From Ectocarpus siliculosus (Eukaryota > Sar > Phaeophyceae > Ectocarpales > Ectocarpaceae): a stretch of 64,000 nt of DNA. The stretch spans positions 8,246,835 to 8,310,834 of the forward strand of contig FN649727.1 in assembly GCA_000310025.1 (NCBI GenBank). Reading direction: 5' to 3'. Of this stretch, positions 49,537 to 59,900 are shown in pieces; the first letter of the stretch is position 1; the number at the start of each line of letters is the position of its first letter. A model generated the notes under the pieces. The model worked only from the letters and a program-made list of their open reading frames with translations. It searched no databases and was not told the origin of the DNA. Both the position numbers and the translations under genes were made by a program.

Positions 49537-51657
49537 CTCGGCGACATCAACCAACCCCGTAGGCTTTGGTTGCAACTACTGGTCTAAGACATGTCTACTG
49601 GTCTAATACAAGTCTCTTGTGATGTGCTGTGACGTGACGTGGCACGATGAGCGATGTGTCCAATTGTGCTAATTCATCATGAGTGGTTCACTCGTATGTT
49701 CAAGCACATATGCCTGCCGTGATCGAAATGTGGTGCTTGCTCTTTAAGAAAACCGTTGAAAATGTTATGAGCTCGCGCCGACCTGCCGCGAATCCTTTGA
49801 TACGAAGCTATCTATGCGTGCGTATTTACTGCTGTTGTTTCTCTGCTGGTAGCTTTTCCCATTTTCTTGCATCACCCCTTGCCGCGGTGCTCTCTTTACC
49901 CCACTCCGGAGGGACGCCTTGTACAAGTACATATATTTGGATGCCCTTGGCTTTTTTGGGGTCACAGCAACGATGACAATAGCTGAGACGCATGTTAAAA
50001 CAACAACAGGTCCTAGGCATCATCATCGACTTCTGCCGACATCAGGAGAGCCTGGTCATCCGTGCTATGGCAGAGGTTACCACCCGAAGGTGAGGCACGC
50101 TACCATACTATGCTGCACCATATCATACCATACCATTTCTGCCGTACCATTCCAACCATACCGCACCGTAGACTAGTCCTGTGTCCAATATCGAAAAAAC
50201 AACAGTTTTGTGGGTGTTGATTTTCTGAGGCTGAGAACGCCGGCTCGAGAATTTTACTTTTGTTTAGGAAGTCGGAGTTGAGCCGTGCCGGCAATTCAGA
50301 GAGGGCTGTTTTTCTGGTCTTTGGACCAATCAGAGCTTGGCATTGATGTTGATTGTCGGTTGTTGACTTTCGAACATCGTCAGTGCCGGCCGGGCCTCAA
50401 GCACAGGGCCAGCGACACTTGTGTCCATAGTGTATCGATGGTGACTGACGGCGTACCCGTTGACGACCTACATGCACCTAACCCCAACAGGGCGGAACAG
50501 GCTGACAAGGACCGTCGAACTGCAATGGGCCAGTGGGGCACAGAGGATGATACCGCACAGGGGGGTCGACGGTTGGGGCGGGACCCCTTCGGAATGGGTA
50601 ACATCGAAGATACCGCGCGCCGATTTGAGGTATGCTTCGTCGGGCGGCGGCAACCAAACATGCAAACAGCAAACATGCAGACAGCACGTACTGTAGCTGT
50701 AAGCTGGTGGCCTCGACTGTTTGGAGCGCTGCTGCCGAGCACTTGCCCGCACGATTACGATTCATATGTGCTGTCTTTGTTGACTCGGTTGTCTTCCCGA
50801 GGGTTTTCGTCTTGTCGGTCGTGAAGTGCGCCCTTTGTCGGGCCCATTTGGTGGGATACACGCCGTTGGCGGCACCCCTTCGCTGGGCGCAGAACTCTTG
50901 TCCGAATTCCCCGAGCACGAGGGAAAAGCCTGAGTGAGCTGTCGAGTCCGCACATTTTCATCCCCAGCACTACAATAGAGTGATATCTCGATTTGGGGGG
51001 CAGCTCAAGCCTCGATGGCAAAATTCGGGTGCTTCACGTTGATGTTTATGTCAGCCTATTTCACGTCCGATGCTTTCGTTCATCCGCGCTTGCAGGAGAA
51101 GCTATCGGAGCTCAGGTGTATGCTAGAGCAAAAATGCGGCAAGATGGAGATTCTGAGGTTCCTCATCTTCCGATTGGACTTCAATGAGTAAGACCCGAGC
51201 TTCTGTTGTTTTCGTTGAATTTTCTCGACGACATTTTGCGTCCGTTCTGCCGTATGCCACCATCCACGTACAAGTCCATGTCCATCATGCGCTGCAACAT
51301 TCTAGAAGTACCCAAAAGGCAACCATGACCATTTCCAGATTTCACAGCGCCCAATGTCGAACAGAAATAATGCATGTCACTTTTTTGTTGATGTTGTGGT
51401 TGGTCTTGCACACAAAGCAGAATTCCTCGTGAACCCGCCGCACGTTTTTGCGGAGCACAACGCTTGGTAAGAGCCCCTTTGCTGCCCATGCACCTGTGAG
51501 TTGGTTCGCCGTTGCGTTGTTCTGACGCCTTGTGCGTGTCTTGTTTTTTTTTACCCTTCGTGTCCTTGGCAGCTACTACAAGGAGAGGCGATCAACTCTA
51601 ATGCTACCGCCACCCCCCGTGCGTCAGCCACCCTCGAAGCCCCAGAACCAGCGATAG
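39094..51657 (+). CDS. GCP3: Gamma-tubulin complex protein 3 (GCP3/Spc98)
   Basis: Subunit of the gamma-tubulin complex that nucleates microtubules. Sixteen exons, every junction in phase, 906 aa (human GCP3 is 907): 39094-39381, 40466-40948, 41700-41859, 42481-42722, 43256-43410, 44343-44544, 45192-45359, 45819-46006, 46648-46714, 47293-47400, 47774-47862, 48702-48876, 50010-50089, 50491-50629, 51096-51187, 51573-51657. Family blocks in order: TERTLLKGILYAFQGID, EDLTEYYRL, LTLQRLFVWVKDPMKRL, HGDPFVRGLVQ, WMFEGELVDHHNEFFV, LWHDRYHLD, LTIGKAINFLRRLCGD, LKKFLLHGQGDLM, YRHNVMGIVEGVIKTS, DTGWDVFSLEYDV, RVFHLLWRIKRAE, NYMMFEVLETSWGTL, FRLDFNDYYKER. These are the two GRIP domains. The N-terminal region carries Ala- and Gly-rich inserts (run of Ala near 40602-40625). 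The intron after 44544 uses a GC donor (AAG|GCGAGT). The start ATG has no in-frame ATG upstream in its exon. Confidence 0.97.
43019..43063. repeat. CT-rich microsatellite
   Basis: Interrupted CT run in the GCP3 intron before the exon at 43256. A similar CT run lies at about 46589-46640, just upstream of the exon at 46648, where it may serve as an extended polypyrimidine tract. Confidence 0.85.
47475..47532. repeat. GA dinucleotide microsatellite
   Basis: Nearly thirty uninterrupted AG units in the GCP3 intron following the exon that ends at 47400. Confidence 0.95.
49494..49536. repeat. TTG trinucleotide microsatellite
   Basis: About fourteen GTT/TTG units in a GCP3 intron. Confidence 0.95.
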
Positions 51658-53561
51658 CGGCGTGTTGTCTTGGCTATTAGACGTGTTGATCGGGAGTGGA
51701 ATGTGCAGAGTTTTTGTCTTGAGTGTTGGCCTCAGGTGTTTGTGGTGGGGCGAAGTTGTGGGATGTCTCTTGTCTGGTGTGGGCTTGCTATGCTTTGTAT
51801 GCACAGTTTAACGGTGATATGGGGTAGCCTAGGTGATTGCCCGGGAGCTGAGTATTGGGATGTGAGTGAGGAATAATGAAGCATCCCTGTTTCCAAATGC
51901 CCCCAGGGAATGCGTCCTTTGGACCAGAGACAAGAGGCATGCGGCATTGCATTGCAGCAGAACCCACTCACTCGTGGCGGACGTATGACGTATGACGTAT
52001 GGCGTATGGCGTGGTCCCCATGCGTGCATCGATTCTGTAACTCCTGTTGCGGCTTTCCTGCGATACTTGTTGTGCTGATGGGCTGCCCTTGGGCGGTGCG
52101 TTCTGGCCAATGAACCGTCCAACAAGGGGAACTAGGAGGACGATCCATGGGTCAAAGTCATGGGACATGCGGTCGGAACGGCCCCAGCCGAATGTAGACT
52201 ATGTAGACGAGGTGTGACTCATGGTGTTTGCAGGACTCGCATGTGGATCGTTCTTTTTGTTTCTTTTTTTTCGTGATCCCCGTCTTGGTCGCTTTTCGCT
52301 ACAATTCTGGAGGCACAACCCGGGGTCACATAGCACAGGAGTTGAAGCCTCTCCTTTCCTTCTGTCCTTGCCTCGATTTTCATCGCGAGGAGCATTCAGC
52401 GGTTCCTTCTTTCCCTCGGCGACCGTGAAGTCGAACTTGTGCTTACGCGAGAGGAATGATCGATTTCCACGTTCGTTGTGTTTGGCCAGTTGTGTATTAT
52501 TTCTAGAAAAATCTCCGTTCGTGTGACTGCACCGAGATTCGAACCCACGCTCAATCGTCAGAAGGTTGCGAGTAACGTACCTGCTGAACCACACTCTTAT
52601 TACCAGTGCTTGAGTGTCGATCGGCGTCTTGTAGGGCGAGATACGGGTATAGGTGATGGTGGGGTATGCGCGGCTATCCAACCGATGGAGCATCTGTGTT
52701 ATTTCCCCCACAAGCCGTGGCAGCACCTAGTGACGGTTTCGGCTTCGCGACGAGCCCCACGGTAGCCCTGCAACGCAACAACAATTCATTCTTCATGTCC
52801 CATGGGATTGGAACCTTGTAGGGCGATGAGGTACAGGGTGTGTGGGGTAAATCTACGCCGCCGGTAGATATGTAGTCGTCAACCAGACACCTTTAGAGCC
52901 GTGGAGAGAGAGAAAGAGAGAGAGAGAGAGAGTATCGCACACAACCAGTCCTGGATTCGGATCGCTGTGGTCGGGAGAGGTGTATGACGTAACGTCGTGT
53001 AACTTGTAACAATCGGCCGTTAAAAATGTAACGGTCGGCAAAAAAAAAAATGTACCTGGGGGTACGTACGTTTCCCCGACGAATGATGCACGGAGCCACG
53101 ACTCACATTATGGCACGAGGGCAACTGGCAACTCAACTCACAGCTCTGCAAGTGACGCACAGCTCGCCGTGGAACGACCTCGACAGCAGTAGCCAGTGTA
53201 TACGTGCATTGTACTCGAGAGCGACAGTTTCGGCTACACCGCGCGTCCACCGTGCCTTCAAATCGAGCGTGCGATCAGGAGAGAGGTGAGAGAGGGGGGC
53301 ATGGAATCCCTCCGACAGCAGTCCTTCCGTCCTCCTCCTAACTCTTGGTGCAGTCCTACGTAAGTCTTTTAGTCTTGAAGCACTCGCTACTGCTGAAGCG
53401 TTCGTTGTGGTCACGCAGCTGCTGTTTAGCACTTGACGCCATCGCGCGACAGCACGCATAGTTCCACCTCAGAAAAGTGCTGTTACAAGCTGTATTGTTT
53501 TTCTAGAAAGTATACCTACCCTCACAGAAAGACTACCCGTTCGAGATTGTTACAGCAGTAA

Positions 53562-54796
53562 GGGCGTGTATTAACGAAGTGCCGAAAATCAAAATCCAAA
53601 TGGGCGCAAAATCAAAATCAAAATGCGTTATCGTGGAAAACTGAAAAAAGAGGGTCGTGTAGGTTAACGAGGATAGGAGACAGATGAGGCAAAAAATCAA
53701 AAAGACCTGGCACCAGGGGAAGAGCCAGCAACGCAGCGGTGATTTTTCTAGGGTGCGTTTTACGCTCTTCTGTTCACGTGTTAGCCGATATCTCGCCAAA
53801 TACTCAACAAGTTGCCTCAAGAAAGGTATCCGGAAAGAGCTGGAAACATGGGCTGTTGGGCAATGCCAAGGTTTGGGGCCGTGAGGAGCCGAATGCACCG
53901 TAAAAAAAAGGTTGTGTTGAAGCAAAAATGCCAACGGTTGCGAGCGGTCACTTCAAGTTGGGTGTTTTGGGCCGCCACGGGTTGTGATATCCACCAATAA
54001 CTTCCCGAAGAAGGAAGCAACAGCAACAGCAACGCCACGCGGCAGGAGGTACGTCTCTTCTCCATCTTTCAAGCCCAAGGTCTGCTACCGTGGAGTATCG
54101 TGCGTGTAGGGAAAAAAGTTTTGGTTGACCCTAAAAAATCCACGTCAGAGAGCGGATAGTTCAAGTTCGCGCCGAATGTCTGCTCACAGTTTAGTTTTTC
54201 AGCGATAACTCTTCGAAGGAGGAAGCAACAGCATTAGCAATGCCACGCGACGGGAGGTAGCTTTACCCACCATCTGCCTCGTACAAGTTTAGATGCCTTG
54301 GGGTATCGTGAGTGTGGAGAAAAAAGGTTGCAACTACCCTCTCCCGCACGGAACAGCCCGAAAAAGCCGCGCAACCCTGTTCTGATCGTCAGTCCGTTCA
54401 CCGCTTGTCACGATCGGCATTTTCTCCTCGAGTACCCAACGAGCCGGCCCGTTTTGTGGCTTGCCGGCGAGCAGAGTCTTCTGGCTAATAATGGCCATGT
54501 TGTCGGTGGTAGGGTGCCGATAGCCCCTCTATAAGCAGTGTGCAGCAGGTCGTGTCGTACACTTGCTTTGCAGCGGCCTCGCGGCAGGTACTCCAAGCCT
54601 TCGAAGTCTTGAACTCCTCTCCTCTTTGATTTTGATTTTGATAAAAAAAGTCCCCCGGGGACTTCTTCCCAGACAGAGGAACTTCTCAAAAATCAAAGGG
54701 CGTCGTCAGGAGGTAGCAGATATTCGACCAATCAGATCTCGATTTTGATTTTGATTTTTTCGATTTTGATTTTCGGCACTTCGTTAATACACGCCC
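53562..54796. mobile_element. Non-autonomous PIF/Harbinger-like DNA element
   Basis: The termini are inverted repeats of at least 33 bp, beginning GGGCGTGTATTAACGAAGTG and running on into an AAAATCAAAAT-type stretch. They are bounded on both sides by the same triplet TAA (53559-53561 and 54797-54799), which fits a 3-bp TWA target-site duplication. The GG start and the TWA duplication are features of PIF/Harbinger elements. At 1235 bp with no long open frame it lacks a transposase. Inside, a segment beginning near 53991 (gaaggaagcaacagcaacag) is repeated in diverged form from about 54205 (period about 205-210 bp). The intact ends and target site suggest a fairly young insertion. Confidence 0.75.
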
Positions 54797-55099
54797 TAAC
54801 CGGGTGCGATCGTTTTTTAAGTGTTTTTACCATGAAACGGTTGTCTCCAGGTTCGGGTGTGAGCAAGTTCCCTTTGGGATGTGTGGTGTGGATACACACC
54901 GGTTCAACCTCTGGTGGAGAGGCTGACGAGTACGGATAGTTGTGTTGAGTGTCAGGAGGGGAGCGACCTTGCTGCAGCAAGGTTCAGCGTCTATCATACA
55001 CTGACTCTATCTGTAGCAACAACCCAAGGTAGATCTCCGACAGGTCATCGGACGTCACAATCTACGACAGTCTGAGGTGGCATTCACATTCCTCGGGTT

Positions 55100-56040
55100 T
55101 TTTATCGCACCCCGGTGCCATCTCTCCTACCAGTGCGATCTCTCCGACCTCGGTGCGGAAATGCAATTAAATCTTTTCGTTTAGAATTTTCAACGCACCC
55201 CGGTGCGATCTCTCCGACCGGTGCGATCTCCGATGAACTGCACACCGGTGTTGTATGCACGCACCCCGGTGCCATCTCCCCGACCAGTGTAGGTGCCCAC
55301 GCTCGACACGGTATCTGCACACACACGCATATCTGAGCCGGAAAATAGGCGGCGAAATACACTTACATACAACATACCCCGAAAAAAGTGGCGAAATAGC
55401 GAAAAAAAAAACTCTACACGATGCCAGTCCGTGCGAGCACACATACAGAACCATTGATTATGCCATGTAACAGGGTGCAGGTACTGCTTCCTCACGATGT
55501 CGTTTCTATCTGAGGTGGTACCAGTACACACGGTGGTATCATTTGTTTCCCGCTTTCGTTTCGGTCTTCTTCTACGGATACCAGTACGTACGCAGAAGAA
55601 GTACAACAGTTTCGGGTTGTGTAAGGTGGGGTAGGGTGCGGCTTGAACGTTGTGTGTTTGGTTGAGTGTACGGGTGGCAACATCCATACCAATAAAATTA
55701 TGAAAACAACTGGCATACCGCATGAACCGCGACCGTCCAATCGTACGTAAAGGAGTGGCGCCCCACTGACTCCGTCCCCACGTGTAAAAGGTACGCACAT
55801 GTACCTCATTCCGGCAGCTGAAAAGGAGTTTAATCTTGGAGTTGGGGGTCGNNNNNNNNNNNNNNNNNNNNNNNNNNNNNNNNNNNNNNNNNNNNNNNNN
55901 NNNNNNNNNNNNNNNNNNNNNNNNNNNNNNNNNNNNNNNNNNNNNNNNNNNCGGTGCGATCTCACCGACCCCGGTGCGTAAATCGTATTATTTTTTTTTT
56001 CTCGTTTTTTTTATCGCACCCCGGTGCCATCTCTCCGACT
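55100..56040. repeat. CGGTGCGATCTC-type tandem/dispersed repeat bounding a gap
   Basis: Between 55105 and 55300, and again from 55952 to 56040, variants of gcaccccggtgc(g/c)atctctccgac recur many times. A longer unit (T-run, then atcgcaccccggtgccatctctcc) appears both at about 55098 and at about 56008. The gap 55852-55951 lies between the two blocks, so an unresolved repeat tract is likely there. The core GCACCCCGGTGC is a self-complementary arm pair. Confidence 0.7.
55852..55951. other. Assembly gap (100 N)
   Basis: Exactly 100 Ns, with CGGTGC-type repeats immediately to the right and about 550 bp to the left. The true size is unknown. Confidence 0.99.
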
Positions 56041-56990
56041 CTTACGGTAGCCTCAGTCGAAAGGGATGTGGTGAAGTATTTTCAGTTCAGTAAGTGGATT
56101 GAAACAGACTGGAGACTGGGCCTATTTTGGGTTTGCGTAAGCCTTACACTGAGTTATCAGTGATGCCAGTTGGTGCTATGAACAAAAGCATCTGTATAGG
56201 CGAATACATTCTTAACACATCCCTTGTAGTTTTCTACGGGGTCGACGACAGAACTATCGTGGAGAAGCTCTCCGTTATGTCGTGTGTTATGTAAGAATGT
56301 GGCCTTCACAGGGAACATGGCGCAGTGTCGTTTTTAGAAAGCACTTCGCTGCTGTTTTTAGACGATTTGAATCAAGACTACAGTATGTACAGCGTAGGAC
56401 TGTTGTACACCTATCACTGATATTGTTTTTTATTCCGCCGAATTTGGTTTGCACCTGCAAGGGAGGCCCTTTCGACCGAAGTCGTGCGGCTCGTGTGTGC
56501 GCCTGTGATCTTACAACAGCAGCTACTGCTGTTTGCAGCACTCTAATTGCTGTTTGCGGCATGCTTTCTTCGGTTAGTGCTGAATTGGCGACTGTGTTGT
56601 AAGCACTTCTTCTTAGCATCATTCAAGCTACAGCAGTGGTAGACACTCCGTGACACAATTTGGTGTCGAAGCACAAGAAATATCTGCAGCTGCCTGGTGA
56701 CCTTTGGTTCAACCGAACACGTTCATGTGTACAGCACATGTAGCATGCGATTATCATGGCGCAGCAGCAGGTTCGAGTAGCAGGCGCAAGAGCCTTTTCG
56801 TGGAGAAATGACTAGTTTTATCACGGTGATATATGCACACTGGATATAGCTTGGCGTTTCCCTTTTGCGTGTTTACCGACGAACTATGCATATTGCGCCC
56901 ATCTCTGTACAAAAAATTGGCTGTCCGCGTGCGGTGTCTCGTTCATGCTCAGCAATAGGCCGGTGTCCGCGACAGTAAACAGCGGCGGGG

Positions 56991-59900
56991 ATGCAACGTG
57001 CTCCCACCAGTGGAGGCCAAGCGGGCCTTGTGGCAGCGGTGGAGCCCACTGCGGCAGAGGTGCGTGCTATCTTCTCACAAAAGACACACGTTCCAAGATT
57101 TCATCATCGTTTATGTAGACATATATGTCCAATCACCATCCTCGCTCTCATAAACCTGGTTCATTTTCATGCTTGAGTTTCCACCCTCCCTCGCTCCCTC
57201 CCTTCCTCCCTTTCCTCTCCCCTTCGCAGCGGCTTGACCATGTCGGCAAGCTTCTCGCCGAAAAGAAGCCCTGGCCCGCCTTTCTGCACATCGGAGCTCG
57301 AGCAACGGAAGAGTGGGAGGCTTGCCCCACCCCTGTACAGGAGGCTCTTGTATGGATGGCGAGAGCCACGGTTGGGGTGCTCGACATTGCGAGCGTTGGG
57401 CCCTTAGAGCCTGTTTGCCAGGCATTCAAGGGGTTGATCGAGGCTGCCGAAGGTGCAGCGGAGTCCCAGGACAAGCTCAAGGGGCTGATATCCCGGTGCG
57501 CTTTCCTCACCACCGTCTTGATTCAGCACGACCGAGCAGTTGGTCCGCTCGCCCAGGTGCAGAAGCCCATGAAAGACTTCGTCGCCACGACCAACGATCT
57601 GGCGGCCTTTGCGGCGACATGGGCCAAGGGCGGCAAGTGCAGGGCGCTTTTTTGCCACCGCAGCGACCGGAGCACTCTCACCGACTTCGAGGAGGGTCTG
57701 CGCACCATCAGCAACGACATCGCCTTGGTGGACGGGCTGGAACATCACCAGCTCTTGTTGGCCGTGTATCGCCAGTTGCGCCCTCCAACGCTGCCGGCTA
57801 TGGCCTCGGTACCTGCAGGGCCGATCTCCCTGACCGATGGCCACATTTCACGGCCTTCGTTGCTCGGGAGAGCCATTGGCTACCTCACGAACACGGCTGT
57901 GGGCGACGCGCCCTGTGTGCTGACCGGCATGGCGGGAGCGGGAAAGTCTGTCCTGGCGTCCGCAGTTGTACGAGATGAGAAGGTCCGCGAGCACTTTCAT
58001 GCGGGGATGTTTTGGGTGAGGGCGCGTGACGCGAAGGATCAACTCCACGCGTGCTTGGAAGGGTTTGCGTTGCGAGTAGCGTCAACGTCAGGGACTACTT
58101 CCCCCGGGCTTGGCAGCGTGGAAGAAGTGACGCGTTACCTGAAAGCGGTTTGTGCCGACTCTGTGTCACCGCGCTTGGTCGTGCTGGATGACGTGTGGGA
58201 GCGGGAGATCGTTGACGCGCTGAAGCTGACGGGGCTGCAGCTGCTTGTAACCACACGCGACCGTTCGGTGGTGTCGATGCCGGGAGAGTGCGTTGAGGTG
58301 GGGGATATGGAGGAGGACGAGGCCCTGGAGGTACTGAGAGTCGGTTGCGGGGCATCCAAGAACCTGGAGTTACCGCGTGCTGAGGCGTTGCAGGTGACCG
58401 TCTCGACAATCGAAATCAAATTTCTTATGGCGGACAGATTTGCGTTGCGCCAGCTGATATCGCACCTGTGCTACGTTCCTTGAAACAGTCTTTAGTAGCA
58501 GGACGGTAGTTCTGGCCCTATTGGTATTCGGGTCCCTGGTGCTTGGGTTGTTAAATAGACGGCGCTCTATAGGTAGTGCGGTCGTTCTCGGCCTTCTTGG
58601 TTCAGCTTCGAACTCGTCCGCCCCTTCGCCTCAGGTTGTGGGTGACTGCGGGAACCTTCCACTCTCGCTTGGCCTCGCCGCACCGCTTCTCAAGGGTCCC
58701 CCACAAGATCCCAAGTCTTGGCGAACTTTGCACGAGGCTTTGAGCAAAGCGATGTCGACAAGACTGGGGACCGACCGCATCATGGCCGTACCGAAGCGAG
58801 TAGATGCTGTCTTGGAAGTGAGCTTGGGCGCCATGGCAGACGACCCAGCGAAGCAGCAAAGATGCCTGTTCCTTGCGGTACTCGCCCCGGGTACACTGGC
58901 GCCATCTGACATGCTGGAAGATTTGTGGGACGAGGTGCGGTGGGAGGTGTTCGTGGAGCAAGGGGAGTAGTGAACCCCCGTGCGGGAGCTATCTTGTACC
59001 CACCTTTTTTGTTTTGTTGATACTGTACATTGGTGCCCTAGCGGGCACATGCCTGTCGTGGTTCAACGTACGGAGAGCGTGTACAGGTGATTTGTTGATA
59101 TGAAGTTTTTTCCCTCCACTTGTGTTTTATTTTATTTTTTGTCGTATATGTTGTATGTCATTCGTGAAACCTATTCCCTCGAATCATGGTCGCCAACAGG
59201 GACAGTGGAGTGTGGTCTTAGAATGGCTTGCCTCGCGATTGTTTTTTTCTTCTAACTGAAGCCCTGCTTCTCTGATGCTGTTCTTCCCTTCCTCTGCTAC
59301 GCGGCCTCCGCCAGGCTCCTGGAGCTACCAAAACGTTCGCTGCACAGCTCGTGGATCAGTCCATGCTCCAGCCTGCAGGAGATGCTTTTCGCGTTCACGA
59401 TCTTGTCTTGCTGTTCCTCAAGCCCAAGCTCAAAGCCGATCCCAACCGGCCCATCGCCACCTCCCGTTTCGCGGAGTATCTGGGGCAGCTGAAGGTTCTG
59501 CGAAGATACCTGGGCGATGGGGAAACGAGTGATGGTGTGTATGCCTTGATGGCCCTTTGGAGGTCGGTGGAGGACCTCGTGGGGGAGAGCCGAGTCGCAG
59601 CTGTGTACATGAACAACCTACAAGGGGTACCGGAGCATGCACCGTGGCGACAGGCTGGCCGTGTTTTGGAGCTCATGGTGAGGCGCCGTAGTGAGCTTCT
59701 CAGGGGAAATACCGCCACGGTTTCGTGTTGGACGATGCTCTACAATTGATGTAGCAGTTGATGAAGACTGCGGTGTTTATTGGTTTTGTGCTGCAACCAC
59801 ACTCTTGATGTGCCCGCTAGCGCATCCCGGACTGTGGTCGTGACACGAGGGTTATCCTGTGATTTGACGCACGATAGCGCATGACCCCACCACCAATGTC

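Larger units (their letters stand above)
51658..56990. other. Repeat-rich spacer between GCP3 and the NB-ARC gene
   Basis: No exon with family similarity was found. Contents: a short tandem run of cgtatgacgtatggcgt (about 51980-52010); a minus-strand tRNA B-box-like stretch near 52540; a GA run (about 52905-52932); a terminal-inverted-repeat element (53562-54796); and CGGTGC-rich repeats around a gap (about 55100-56040). The last 900 bp before 56991 are the likely upstream region of the NB-ARC gene. Confidence 0.55.

Noticed and set aside
52520-52610. Possible tRNA gene on the minus strand
   Set aside because: A-box-like (gtggttcagcaggt) and B-box-like (gggttcgaatc) sequences occur at plausible spacing, but the T-stem has a mismatch and the acceptor ends do not pair.
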